Shown here: positions 10,208-20,400 of the stretch, one piece after another
Position numbering within the stretch: the first letter of the stretch is position 1
How the letters are laid out: each line of letters opens with the position of its first letter
From: Parachryseolinea silvisoli
Lineage (GTDB): Bacteria > Bacteroidota > Bacteroidia > Cytophagales > Cyclobacteriaceae
Reading direction: 5' to 3'
Assembly (NCBI RefSeq): GCF_021190955.1
Contig: NZ_JAIOAO010000003.1
Span: 1,116,001-1,180,000, forward strand
Length of the DNA stretch: 64,000 nt
The notes under the pieces: generated by a model
What the model was told of the DNA's origin: nothing
The model's input: the letters and a program-made list of their open reading frames with translations, nothing else
Databases searched by the model: none
Program-made: the position numbers and the translations under genes

Positions 10208-10515
10208 CGCGTCGGTTCGGTTTATTTGGCCTTATCTGGAATAGAAGTCGGATAAGTCGGGATTTACCGTAAACCGCGGACGAAAATTTTTTACGAGGCC
10301 GGATCTAGCTGATTTTCTTCGTTTTAGCGCAATCGTTTGAGAATTCCATGGGCAAATTGGCTGGGATAAACCGACAGGAGTGTTAGCCGAGCGTGGGAGA
10401 AGCCCCTCATATCTCCGTCCTTCTACACGGGCTTATCTCGGGCTATACTCGGAGAATACACGGGCTAAACACGGAGACATCCCCGCCGTTGACGGTGTAT
10501 CCGTGGCAGGCCTTG
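10208..10515. other. 308-bp spacer between sigma and FecR genes
   Basis: No credible gene lies here. The stretch from about 10408 to 10490 is rich in short imperfect repeats (ACACGGGCT twice, TCGGGCTATA, CTCGGAGA, ACGGAGAC). TCTCCGT at 10412-10418 can pair with ACGGAGA at 10471-10477, so the leader or spacer RNA could fold. An A/T-rich stretch is present near 10284-10295. I cannot assign a function. Confidence 0.4.
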
Positions 10516-11181
10516 TCAAAAGAGAAAAACCCAAAGCAGAAGGGAGATGATATAGTCTTTCAGATGCGCGCGAAGCTGCTTTAAGGATTGTGTGAGATGG
10601 TACTCGATGGCACGCTCAGACAATTTCAGGAATTGCGCAATCTCCGATATGGAGCGCCCTTCGAGGCGGTTCAGGCGAAACACCTGTTGCGATTTCTCGG
10701 GCAACTGTTTAATGGCTTGTTGTATTTCAGCATTGAGCTCGTCAAATGCCACGGCGCTGTCGGTTTCGTTAGCGCTGGTGGGAATAAAAGCGCGGTAGTG
10801 GTCCCAGTATTTTTGGTGGACGATCTTCGAGCGGATCTTATCGATCAATTGTTTCCGGACGGAACCCAGCAGGTAGTGGGAGAGGTTCACGACCTTGAGC
10901 TCCTCGCGTCGTTTCCACAGTTTCAAAAACAGCTCCTGTACGATCTCTTCCGCCTCTTCGTGCTCGCCCGTGCTCTTGAATACCATCCTATATAAGCGAT
11001 ACCAATACCGGTGAAAGATCTCCTCATACGCCGCCTTATCGGACGCGCGGATCAGCTTCAAAAGCTCTTCATCGCTATGGTGGCGGAGTGGTTGCAAGGT
11101 CTGCTCAGGTAAAAACTCGTTTATAAGTTTAGTGTAAAATGAGATGAAAATCAATCCGCCGTCCGGGGTCGCGACCTGCAA
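10516..11181 (-). CDS. ECF RNA polymerase sigma-70 factor (Bacteroidetes FecI-like)
   Basis: The product has region 2 (AAYEEIFHRYWYRLYRMVFK, then EAEEIVQELFLKLWKRRE) and region 4 (IKQLPEKSQQVFRLNRLEG, then SISEIAQFLKLSERAIEYHL) of a short ECF sigma factor. It would direct polymerase to the adjacent SusC/SusD genes. It is followed by FecR on the same strand, the standard sigma/anti-sigma pairing. The start is uncertain: no ATG precedes region 2, so translation probably starts at a TTG, either at 11181 (221 residues) or 11097 (193 residues). Conserved family similarity begins near the second. The C-terminus is unusually hydrophobic (IISLLLWVFLF), which is seen in some Bacteroidota ECF factors. 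Confidence 0.9.
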   Translation of the reverse strand: MQVATPDGGLIFISFYTKLINEFLPEQTLQPLRHHSDEELLKLIRASDKAAYEEIFHRYWYRLYRMVFKSTGEHEEAEEIVQELFLKLWKRREELKVVNLSHYLLGSVRKQLIDKIRSKIVHQKYWDHYRAFIPTSANETDSAVAFDELNAEIQQAIKQLPEKSQQVFRLNRLEGRSISEIAQFLKLSERAIEYHLTQSLKQLRAHLKDYIISLLLWVFLF

Positions 11182-11432
11182 ATCTGGGTTTGTCCGTGCA
11201 AATCAAGGGAATATCAAACGATTTCGGAATAAGTGTACCTCAGTTTTTTTATGAGATCGAATACCACAGATTGTTGAATTTCGCAACAGGTGTGTGGAAC
11301 CACCTTTCTAAGATTTTCCCCATTTGTTACCTGTTACAACGCCATTTGACCACTAAATAGGGCTTTTACCCGCCTTTTGCGGTGTGGCATGAGTTTACCT
11401 TACGTCCAAGCGACTTTACAAACACTTTAATT

Positions 11433-14400
11433 ATGAGGATTTTTTTTTACGCTAGTTGTCTTTGCATTCTATCCGCCACCGCGGGCTGGGCGCAAGACCG
11501 ACAACCGGGTGACACTACAAACACACAACCTCCGGTAACAGACACCACCAAAATCTCCGAAGAGGACAAAGCCTTTATGGCACAAACCGATTCGTTGATT
11601 CAAGTCGACTCGACAAAGGCCAGGATTGCAGTCGACAGTACCCGCACCGATAGTACCAGAACGGATAGCACGCGTGTAGCCGCGCAAGACACATCCACAG
11701 TATCGACCGGCGCATTTCGCGTAACGGGTACTGTATCCTCGCCGGACGATGGCGTTGTTCCCGGCGCCAGTATAATGGTAAAGGGTACTACCAAGGGCGT
11801 TGTAACAGATGCAGCCGGTAAATATACCCTGATGGTCGAAACCGGTCAGGAGACGCTGGTCGTATCATTCGTCGGCCTCGCAGATAAAGAAGTTCCCATC
11901 AAAGGGCAAAAGAGTATCGATATATCATTGGAACCTGAGCAGAAAGTCCTGAAAGAAGTGGTCGTCGTGGGCTACGGCACAATGGACCGCGCCACGTTGA
12001 CAAGCTCCGTATCCACCATTGGCGGTGAGCAGATCGAAAACGACCTGCTGCCCAGCGTGAGCCAGGCCATACAAGGTAAGGCTGGTGGCGTGCAGGTGAC
12101 ACAGCGGGGTGGTTCACCGGGCGGTGGCGTCAGCATCCGTATCCGCGGAACAACCTCTATCAACGCCGGTTCTGACCCGCTCTATGTCGTGGACGGTATT
12201 CCGGTCAACAGCACCACGAATTTCGTCGGTGGAAGTGACTTTAACTTTGGCGGCGGCACTTCGGGCATCAACATCCTGTCCTCCATTAACCCAAGCGATA
12301 TCGAATCTGTTGAGGTGTTGAAAGATGCCGCGTCATCCTCTATCTATGGTGCCCGTGCAGCCAACGGTGTAGTGCTGATCACTACCAAACGTGGCAAGCC
12401 CAGCACTAATCAGATTATGGTAAACGCGTATGCCGGGGTGTCAGAAATGCCGAAAGAGCGGAAGTATGAAATGATGAATACCGCCCAGTACGTCGATTAC
12501 ATGGCCGACTACTACAAGTACCTGGGCACTGCGCCGAACCCGGCGGTCATGTCTACAGATGTAGACACCGACTGGCAGGACGAAATATTCCGCACAGCAC
12601 CTATGCAAAACTATGAGCTTGCTGCTTCGGGAGGATCTGAATCCACCCAATATTATACTTCACTCGGCTATTACAAACAGGAGGGGATCCTGTTAAACTC
12701 ATCCTTCGAGCGCATCAGCGGCCGCATGAACGTAGACCATCAATTCAGCAAACGCTTTAAGCTCACGTCGAATATCAACCTCACGCGCGCGATCAACAAC
12801 CGCGTACAGGAGGAAAACTCGAAAGAAGGTGCTACCAAGAACGGGTTTGTGACACCGCCGAATATACCGGTGCACAATGCAGACGGATCGTGGGGACTTG
12901 ACAAGGTCGTATTATCACGCGAGAACCCCGTGGCCATGCTGGAGCTGCCGGTAAATATTGCCGAGACCTTCCGCATTCTGGCCAACACGGCGCTGGAGTA
13001 CCAGATCGTCCCAGGCCTGAGCATCAAGACCAACTTCGGCGCTGACATGAGTTACATTGATGAGCGCTTCTTTATGCCCGGCACAGGCATCCGCGCCTTT
13101 GTAGTAGACAAAGGCCTTGGCGCAAGCCGCAGTACACGTGATCAACTGTGGGTAAATGAAAATACCCTCACGTTTGATAAGCGTCTGAACGATCTGCACC
13201 ATATCAACTTACTCGGTGGTGTTTCCTTTCAGGGATCGAAGCTGACCTGGGTTGATGCTCGTCGTTCAAACTATAACCGTACCGACATCGAGTGGATTTC
13301 GGCGGGCGGTACGGTCACGGGCGCATCCGCCGGTGCACAGGAGTGGGCCATCGCATCCTACTTTGCACGTGCTAACTACGGGTTCAAAGATCGTTATCTG
13401 TTGACTGCCAACTTCCGTGTAGACGGTTCGTCACGCTTTGGCGCGGACAATCGCTACGGTTTCTTCCCGGCAGTAGCCGCCGCGTGGCGGATCTCGCAGG
13501 AGCCGTTCCTCGCCGGAAATAAAAACATCAGCAACCTGAAGCTGCGTGCCAGCTGGGGTATTACCGGCAACCAGGACATTGGCAACTACGCCAGCTATTC
13601 CCTGTACTCAGGCGGTCGCAACTACCTCGGTCAGCCGGGTTATATTCCATCAACCCTGGGTGATCCGAACCTGGGGTGGGAGACCACCGAGCAGATCGAC
13701 ATCGGAATGGATGCAGGTTTCCTCGATGACCGTATCACGCTGTTGGCGGATTACTATATAAAGAACACATCGGATCTCTTGATTGGCGTACAAATACCGC
13801 GCACCTCCGGTTTTGCCACTGCCCTCCGGAACGTAGGGGAGATCCAAAACAAAGGTCTTGAATTTGAGATCACCTCGCGCAACCTGATCGGTGCATTCCG
13901 GTGGACAACCTCCCTCAACATGACCTTCAACCGTAACAAAGTTGTGTCGCTGCCCAATGGAGACATCCTCGGCGGGTTGGGTAACTACCTGAATATTGCC
14001 CGCGAAGGCGAACCGCTCGGTTCCTTCTTTGGCTACAAAATGGTGGGTGTCAACACCACGACAGGCATGATCGACTTCGAGCACAACGATGGCACCGTCG
14101 GCCCGCCGACCTTCCCGGAAGACCGCAAAATCATCGGCGATCCTAATCCTGATTTCTTTGGCGGCATCACGAACACGTTCTTCTTCAAGAACTTCGACCT
14201 GAGCGTCATGGGCCAGTTCTCCTACGGCAATGACATCTTCAACTACAACCTGTTCAGTGTACTTTCCGGCAGCGGTACTTCCAACGGTCTGGTAGACTGG
14301 ACACGCCGCTGGCGCCAGGAGGGTGACGTGACAGACGTGCCACGCCCCGCGCCGGCCAGTTTTGACAACGCCACCATCTCCACTCGCTTCATCGAAGATG

Positions 14401-14657
14401 GATCGTTCTTCCGCCTGCGCAACATCACGTTAGGATATACACTGCCTACGGCCATCACCGACAAATGGCACATCAAAGCCCTGCGCGTATATGCTACCGT
14501 GCAGAACGCCCATGTATTTACCAAGTACCGTGGTTACGATCCGGAAGTAGGTACATCGCAGGGAGGCGCATCAAACCCCGGCTTGATCTACGGGTATGAC
14601 TATGGCAGCTATCCGCAGCCGCGCATCTTCACCGGCGGTTTTACCATGACTTTCTAA
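11433..14657 (+). CDS. SusC/RagA TonB-linked outer-membrane receptor without STN domain
   Basis: The product is a TonB-dependent nutrient receptor of 1074 residues from the ATG at 11433; an upstream in-frame start at 11382 adds residues before the signal peptide. A signal peptide (to about residue 21, ending GWAQ) is followed by a low-complexity Asp/Ser/Thr-rich linker with repeated D-S-T-R units. A carboxypeptidase-regulatory-like domain comes next (about 95-165), then the TonB-box-like EVVVVGYGTMDR, the plug (IRIRGTTSINAGSDPLYVVDG) and a large beta barrel ending in FTGGFTMTF. There is no STN module, so unlike its head-to-head neighbour it should not signal to FecR directly. It is paired with the SusD gene 12 bp downstream. 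Its substrate is not evident. Confidence 0.94.
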   Translation: MRIFFYASCLCILSATAGWAQDRQPGDTTNTQPPVTDTTKISEEDKAFMAQTDSLIQVDSTKARIAVDSTRTDSTRTDSTRVAAQDTSTVSTGAFRVTGTVSSPDDGVVPGASIMVKGTTKGVVTDAAGKYTLMVETGQETLVVSFVGLADKEVPIKGQKSIDISLEPEQKVLKEVVVVGYGTMDRATLTSSVSTIGGEQIENDLLPSVSQAIQGKAGGVQVTQRGGSPGGGVSIRIRGTTSINAGSDPLYVVDGIPVNSTTNFVGGSDFNFGGGTSGINILSSINPSDIESVEVLKDAASSSIYGARAANGVVLITTKRGKPSTNQIMVNAYAGVSEMPKERKYEMMNTAQYVDYMADYYKYLGTAPNPAVMSTDVDTDWQDEIFRTAPMQNYELAASGGSESTQYYTSLGYYKQEGILLNSSFERISGRMNVDHQFSKRFKLTSNINLTRAINNRVQEENSKEGATKNGFVTPPNIPVHNADGSWGLDKVVLSRENPVAMLELPVNIAETFRILANTALEYQIVPGLSIKTNFGADMSYIDERFFMPGTGIRAFVVDKGLGASRSTRDQLWVNENTLTFDKRLNDLHHINLLGGVSFQGSKLTWVDARRSNYNRTDIEWISAGGTVTGASAGAQEWAIASYFARANYGFKDRYLLTANFRVDGSSRFGADNRYGFFPAVAAAWRISQEPFLAGNKNISNLKLRASWGITGNQDIGNYASYSLYSGGRNYLGQPGYIPSTLGDPNLGWETTEQIDIGMDAGFLDDRITLLADYYIKNTSDLLIGVQIPRTSGFATALRNVGEIQNKGLEFEITSRNLIGAFRWTTSLNMTFNRNKVVSLPNGDILGGLGNYLNIAREGEPLGSFFGYKMVGVNTTTGMIDFEHNDGTVGPPTFPEDRKIIGDPNPDFFGGITNTFFFKNFDLSVMGQFSYGNDIFNYNLFSVLSGSGTSNGLVDWTRRWRQEGDVTDVPRPAPASFDNATISTRFIEDGSFFRLRNITLGYTLPTAITDKWHIKALRVYATVQNAHVFTKYRGYDPEVGTSQGGASNPGLIYGYDYGSYPQPRIFTGGFTMTF

Positions 14658-14669
14658 TTTGACGCTACC

Positions 14670-16028
14670 ATGAAAAAATTCAGTTACTATATCCTTTTAG
14701 GAATCGCATCGCTGACAGCAGTTTCCTGCAGCGACTTTCTGGACAAAGAGCCCATTGACCAAATCTCGTCCGAGCAGTATTTCACTGACGAAAAGAGTGT
14801 TACCTCGGCGATGATTGCGCTTTACAACTCCCTGGTGAATGCGAACTACTACGGGCGGGCAATGATCATCATCCCCGAGTTCGCCGCAGGCCAGGTGGTT
14901 AGTATTCAACAGTATCCGGAGTACATGGTGTTCACCAGCAATACCGTGAACATCGACAACCCCTGGACACTTAACATCTGGGCGAACTCGTATGCCACGA
15001 TCAATGCAGCCAACAACATCCTGGCGTTGGAATCCGAAGATCGCGCAGGCGAGGTAACCTTCGCAAACGACTCCACCCGTGCGGGACTGCTGCGTGAAGC
15101 CAAGTTTATTCGTGCGCTCACGTACTTCAACCTGGTGCGGAGTTTTGGTGACGTGCCCTTGATCACAACACCTACTACGTCCAGCTCGACAGACCTGAGA
15201 GTGACACGCGCACCGGCCGCAGAAGTATACGATCAAATTGTCTCCGACCTCAGCGGCTACGAAGAAGTGCCGAGCCGTTACACCGCCGCGGCAGATTTGG
15301 GGCGCGCCACCCGATGGGCGGCAGAAGCGCTGCTGGCAAAAGTAAACCTGTATCGCGGCGATTACCTGCAGGCGGCAAACCTCGCGGGCGATGTGATTAT
15401 GAACGGCGGCTACTCACTGCCGGGAACCTATGGTGACGTGTGGACGAAAGAAAACAGCACGGAATCTATCTTTGAGATCCAATATGACGCGCAGGTGCAA
15501 AACGAGCTGGCGAAGAATGTTGCACAGACCGGCGGGATTTTCTCTACCAGCAAGGCCATCTATGACGAATATGATGTATCCGACGTGCGCCGGGACTTTA
15601 ATATCCTGCCAGTGGGGGACCAGTACTACATTGGCAAATATCCGGCGGGTCCGGCTGCGCAAAACCTCCCGATCATCCGCCTGGCCGAGGTATACCTGAT
15701 CTATGCTGAAGCAGAAGCGCGCAACGCCCAAAGCGTTACCAACGACGCATACACCTACTACAAAGCTGTGCGCGACCGCGCCGGCCTGGAGACGGAAGAC
15801 ATTAGCACCTTTACTGACTGGCAAGCCTTTGTAACCGACGTGCAGCATGAGAAGCGGTTCGAGATGATGTTTGAAGGCGAAGCGTGGTTCGATTACACCC
15901 GCACGGAGCTCGCCTTAACAGAAATGATGGTGAATCCCAATGCCGGACGTTTTGTATTCCCGATTCCGCAGGCAGAGCGTGACCTCAATCCCAACCTGGG
16001 GCAGAACGACGCATACCTCGCACAATAA
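14670..16028 (+). CDS. RagB/SusD-family outer-membrane nutrient-binding lipoprotein
   Basis: The 452-residue product has a lipoprotein signal (MKKFSYYILLGIASLTAVSC, with the Cys as acylation site), the typical SDFLDKEPIDQISSEQYF start of mature SusD proteins, and the C-terminal RFEMMFEGEAWFDYTRTE, then FPIPQAERDLNPNLGQN. At 452 residues it is shorter than many SusD proteins. It is the partner of the SusC encoded just upstream and would bind the incoming substrate at the receptor's outer face. A strong intrinsic terminator follows 20 bp after the stop, so this pair is a complete two-gene unit. Confidence 0.94.
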   Translation: MKKFSYYILLGIASLTAVSCSDFLDKEPIDQISSEQYFTDEKSVTSAMIALYNSLVNANYYGRAMIIIPEFAAGQVVSIQQYPEYMVFTSNTVNIDNPWTLNIWANSYATINAANNILALESEDRAGEVTFANDSTRAGLLREAKFIRALTYFNLVRSFGDVPLITTPTTSSSTDLRVTRAPAAEVYDQIVSDLSGYEEVPSRYTAAADLGRATRWAAEALLAKVNLYRGDYLQAANLAGDVIMNGGYSLPGTYGDVWTKENSTESIFEIQYDAQVQNELAKNVAQTGGIFSTSKAIYDEYDVSDVRRDFNILPVGDQYYIGKYPAGPAAQNLPIIRLAEVYLIYAEAEARNAQSVTNDAYTYYKAVRDRAGLETEDISTFTDWQAFVTDVQHEKRFEMMFEGEAWFDYTRTELALTEMMVNPNAGRFVFPIPQAERDLNPNLGQNDAYLAQ

Positions 16029-16048
16029 AAATACAGATCCGCATAAAC

Positions 16049-16086
16049 AAAGAGGCCGTCTCAAATACATGAGGCGGCCTCTTTTT
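16049..16086 (+). terminator. intrinsic terminator after the second susCD pair
   Basis: A 15-bp stem with a single G-T wobble (AAAGAGGCCGTCTCA / TGAGGCGGCCTCTTT), a 6-nt loop and a T run (to 16086) lies 20 bp after the SusD stop. It may also limit read-through from the small minus-strand gene that ends at 16103. Confidence 0.88.
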
Positions 16087-16102
16087 GATAAAAAGCGTTA
16101 CG

Positions 16103-16324
16103 TCATCGAAGTTGTATAGTGGCAATAAATTCATGCTCAGTCGTTTGTTGCGAGATGATAAACGGATCTTCTTTGCGAACCGTGTCCCCCTTGTTAATGA
16201 TGGCGCCATTATACAGTAGCGGAACATTTGCATTCCAGCGTAGAAACACGACCTGATCGAAACCTTTTACCTCGCTTGTCAGATCGTTGTCACCCTTCCT
16301 GATCTTGATCTCTTTTTCTTCCAT
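16103..16324 (-). CDS. small hypothetical protein, 73 residues
   Basis: The ORF starts at the ATG at 16324 (MEEKEIKIRKGDNDLTSEVK). It encodes a soluble, charged 73-residue protein with no signal peptide, membrane segment or motif I recognise. The middle (GFDQVVFLRWNANVPLLYNGA) and the end (EHEFIATIQLR) look like short beta strands, so a small all-beta fold is plausible. A longer reading frame upstream of this ATG overlaps the EcsC gene in antisense and looks like shadow. It faces the terminator of the second susCD unit and is divergent from the EcsC gene. No function is assigned. Confidence 0.55.
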   Translation of the reverse strand: MEEKEIKIRKGDNDLTSEVKGFDQVVFLRWNANVPLLYNGAIINKGDTVRKEDPFIISQQTTEHEFIATIQLR

Positions 16325-16487
16325 AACAGGCTGTTTGATGGGAAGTAAAGTAGAAAAATTCGATCGCGCGAACAAATTATGACACGTTAAAGACGAGGGC
16401 TGTGGAAAAAATTCCTCGTGCAGGAGTGGCATCTGTCTGGAAAACGTGGCACAACATTTCACGTATACAATCTTAAAGGACACGATT

Positions 16488-17288
16488 ATGCAGCGTATCA
16501 CATACCTCTCCACACCGTACGACCGCCAGGCGCTCGACGAGCTCCGGCAATGGCAACACGACATGCAGCGCAGACCATCGCTGCTCAATATGCTATCCCG
16601 CGGTATGCAGCAACGCGTGAACCGCATCATACCGGAGAAAGTGCATCGCGCCCTGACGACAGCCATCAAGCAAATGACGCGTGCCATGATCTTTGGCGCG
16701 AAGATCTCGAATCGTCCCGCCGTGCGTGAGGGATCACTTCAAGATCGTGAACGCGTAGTGATGGAGCGGATACGTGTCTACACGAATACCGCCGCAACTG
16801 AAGGCGCCATCACCGGTGCAGGAGGCTTCTTATTAGGACTTGCCGACTTTCCACTTTGGCTCAGTATCAAAATGAAAATGTTGTTTGAGATCGCGGCCGC
16901 ATACGGATTCGAAACCCGCGATTACAAAGAACGCGTCTACCTGCTGCACATCTTTCAGCTTGCGTTCTCCAGCCAGAAACACCGCAATAACACATATGCA
17001 ACGATGGCGCGCTGGTCAGAAGAAAAAAAGAACTTGCCCGACGACATTCATCAATTCGACTGGCGCAGTTTTCAACAAGAGTACCGTGACTATATCGATC
17101 TTGCAAAGTTGTTACAACTCATACCCGGCATCGGTGCGGTAGTCGGTGCATACGTCAATCATCGGCTTACAAACAAGCTCGGTAAATTTGCCATGAATGC
17201 ATACCGCATGCGGTGGCAGGAGATCAATGTATTACCATTGCAATCCGAAAGCGGCGATGCTCATCTCATGACCCCATCCTACGCGTAG
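16488..17288 (+). CDS. EcsC-family protein
   Basis: The 266-residue product matches the EcsC protein family over its length. It has an N-terminal helical region, a glycine-rich hydrophobic stretch (TEGAITGAGGFLLGLADFPLWLSI, about 105-128) and a second one (LLQLIPGIGAVVGAYVNHRL, about 213-232). EcsC-family proteins are cytoplasmic or membrane-associated and their molecular function is not known. I chose the ATG at 16488 because it has an AAAGGA ribosome-binding site 7 bases upstream; an in-frame start 14 codons earlier lacks one. It stands alone between the susCD unit and the CHAT gene. Confidence 0.85.
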   Translation: MQRITYLSTPYDRQALDELRQWQHDMQRRPSLLNMLSRGMQQRVNRIIPEKVHRALTTAIKQMTRAMIFGAKISNRPAVREGSLQDRERVVMERIRVYTNTAATEGAITGAGGFLLGLADFPLWLSIKMKMLFEIAAAYGFETRDYKERVYLLHIFQLAFSSQKHRNNTYATMARWSEEKKNLPDDIHQFDWRSFQQEYRDYIDLAKLLQLIPGIGAVVGAYVNHRLTNKLGKFAMNAYRMRWQEINVLPLQSESGDAHLMTPSYA

Positions 17289-17417
17289 GTACCATCAGAA
17301 GTATACCTGTAAAATAAGGTATTGAATTAGGGTGTTTTTCCGGAGAATGCAAGGAGCGGGTACATATCGAAGCCGCGCATAGTACCTTGCATGCACTTCC
17401 CTGACCCGGACCCCTCT

Positions 17418-20400
17418 ATGCGCAGTAGAAATGTATTTCTGGCTGTTATCGTGCTGTGGTGCTTCTTCGCGAACGCCAATGCGGTCGCGTCACAGCAAGA
17501 GTCTATCCAGCATCTATTAACCCGAGCGAATCAAGTATACCAGCGCGGCGCATATGATAGTGCGTTGTTTCTATACCAAACCGTCGCGCAACGAGGGTTG
17601 CTCGCCAATGCTGTCCAACAGCACATGGCAGCTTGTACGGGCATCGGCAATGTCTTCATGAAGCGCAGGGACTATGATCACGCTACGTTATACCTGGATA
17701 GTGCTCGTTCCATGGCCACCCATGCGGATATTGGCAGTAAGGAAGGAGCGGATGCTCTCTACACGTCAGGGGTGTTGTACGACCTCATTAACCAACCGGA
17801 GAAGGCAATACAATTTCACCGGAAGGCGTTGTCGATGCGTCGTGAATTGCTCGGCAACGAGCATGTGCTTGTCGCTGAAAGTTACAACGGCCTGGGTGAA
17901 GTTTACCGGTACACCTTGCGGGACTATGCTTCGTCGGAAGAGAATTTCCTGCATGCGGTTGAAATTCTGACAAGATCCGTGACGATTGACCTCAAGCAGC
18001 TCTACCGCAGCTATTATAACCTGGCGACGACGAACCGGATCAAGAACGATTTTGAAAAGGCAAGTGGCTATGCCTTCCAGGCCATTGGCGCCCTGGAGCG
18101 TATGCGTCCGGTCGACACGCCTGCATTGATCCGTTGTTATGGTATGTTGGCTAATATTTACAACAATCAGGGGGCGCATGATAAGTCTATTGTGTACTAC
18201 CGAAAGGCAATTGGTCTGCGTCGTGCCAATGGTACCTTGTATACAACCGAGATGGCCAATGATTACCGAAACTTATCGATTGCCTACACCGACTCCAAAC
18301 GGATCTCACCGGCGCTGATCTGTATAGACAGCGCACGTCATATATTGATGACACGCAATGCAAATGACTCTGTGGAGATCGCCAATGTATTGACCATCCG
18401 GGGCAAGGCATTACACGCCGACGGCCGATACGAGCAGGCCCTGCAGCAATTCAGCCAGGCACTCGCGATGCTGGAGCATTATGCCGATGCCAATCCCTTG
18501 GACATGACCAATGTCTGCCGGCACATCAGCGAGGTGTTGGAAGAAGAAGGGAAATATAAGGAGGGGTTACTCTATCTACAACGAGGTATTTGTATTGCCG
18601 TAAATGAAGAAATGCGGGCGCCGGACGATATGCGCAATCCTTCGTTTGAGCGTCTGAAGAATATTCCACAGTGCTATCGGGAACTATCACAAAAAGGTGA
18701 CCTTCTCATGAAACTTGCCGCCGAGCACGGCCAGCCGTATACTTACTGGCGTTTGGCCCTGGACTGTTTTAAACTCGCGGACAGGCTGATGGATCTGCAT
18801 TGGGAAGCACAGGACCGCGAGAGCTCACGCTTGCGGTTTGTCGGTACCAACTACACCGTTTATGAGAATGCGCTGGCATGTGCTTATCACCTCTATGGCC
18901 GCACGGGCGACGCCCGGTATATTGGCGAAGCCTTTAACCTGATCGATAAAAGCAAAGGCCGCATTTTGCGTGTACGGTTGGAAGAGGTAGGCCGGCAGTT
19001 GCAACGACAAATTCCCGACAGCATTATACAGCAGGAACGTACCATCCGGCATGCCATCGCCACGTTACAACAGCGACTAAGCAAACAACAGGCTCTTTCG
19101 GACTCTCTTGAACGTGCCATCAACACTTCCCTGGTGACGGAGGAAGAAAAGCTCCGACTGTGGCAAGAACGGATTGGCACAAAATATCCCGGGGCCGTCG
19201 TGGTCGATCAGCCCTCCGGCCACCTGGAGCTTAGCTTGTTGAAGAGCAAACTGGGCGATAATGCTGTCTTTGTCGAATATTTTACGGGGAGAACGTATAT
19301 CTATGCTGTTGTTGTTTTTGCCGGCAAAGAGCACTTGCTACGGCTACCAATCGGAACGATCGAAGAGGATGTGCGCACCCTGGGCGAGCTGTTCGCGGCA
19401 GGTATTCGGGAGACGTTGCTCCAAGATGACTATGCTGTATATACTCACCTGGCCAGCCAATTGGGAGAAACGCTGCTGGCTCCTATTTTCCGTGCTTGTA
19501 ATCTAAAAACAAATAAGGCATTGCCACCGGTATTTATTGTCCCGGATGGTATTTTGAATCTGCTACCGTTCCAGGCGTTGTTGTTGACGCCGCCCCGTCA
19601 GGAAGGGGGCGTCGATTATCGTCAGCTGGATTACTTGGTGCGTCACACGTCTGTGGCGTATTCATACGACGCTGCTTCGCTCTTTGCTAATCCGGTGGAA
19701 CGCATGCAGCGCCGCAACCTATTGGCTTATGGGTGGTCAGACGGTACAGAGCAAACTCCCGGGAGCCTACCCGGAGCACACCAGGAACTAAAGGCAATTT
19801 CCGACATTATGCGGGGCACGTTTATGGCAGGTAAAACAGCCGGTAAACGCTCGTTCCTGGAGCAAGCACCGGACTATGCCATTCTGCATCTCGCCCTGCA
19901 CGGTAAAGCCGACGCGCAAGACATCTATAATTGTTATTTACAGTTTCAGGATGACAAGCTCTTTGCCCATGAATTATACAACTTGCGGTTACAGGCGGAC
20001 CTAACCGTATTAAGCGCTTGCGAGACCGGCTATGGCAAATCTTTTCAGGCAGAGGGTGTCTACAGCGTGGCGCGCGGCTTTTTCCATGCAGGTGCGCGCA
20101 ATGTAGTCATGTCGTTGTGGCGTATCGATGACGGTACCACGGCATCGCTCATGCAAAAGTTTTATGCAGGCTTGGGCCAGGAGACAATTGGTAGGGCATT
20201 GGCGCTGGCGCAGCGCGAATATCTACAGGAGGCTGATCAGTATACGTCGCATCCTGCTTATTGGGCTGGGATGGTGTCGTGGGGCAATACCCACCGGATT
20301 ATACCGGGAGAGGATGATCCGTTTTTATACAGTGTCGTGACCGGCATGATCTTTCTGGTCGTAACAGGAACCCTGCTTCTCACCTGGAAAAAGGTGAGAA

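Noticed and set aside
16325-16687. Minus-strand extension upstream of the 73-residue protein
   Set aside because: It runs antisense through the start of the EcsC gene and reads as a Cys/Arg-rich shadow; the ATG at 16324 gives a sensible short protein.
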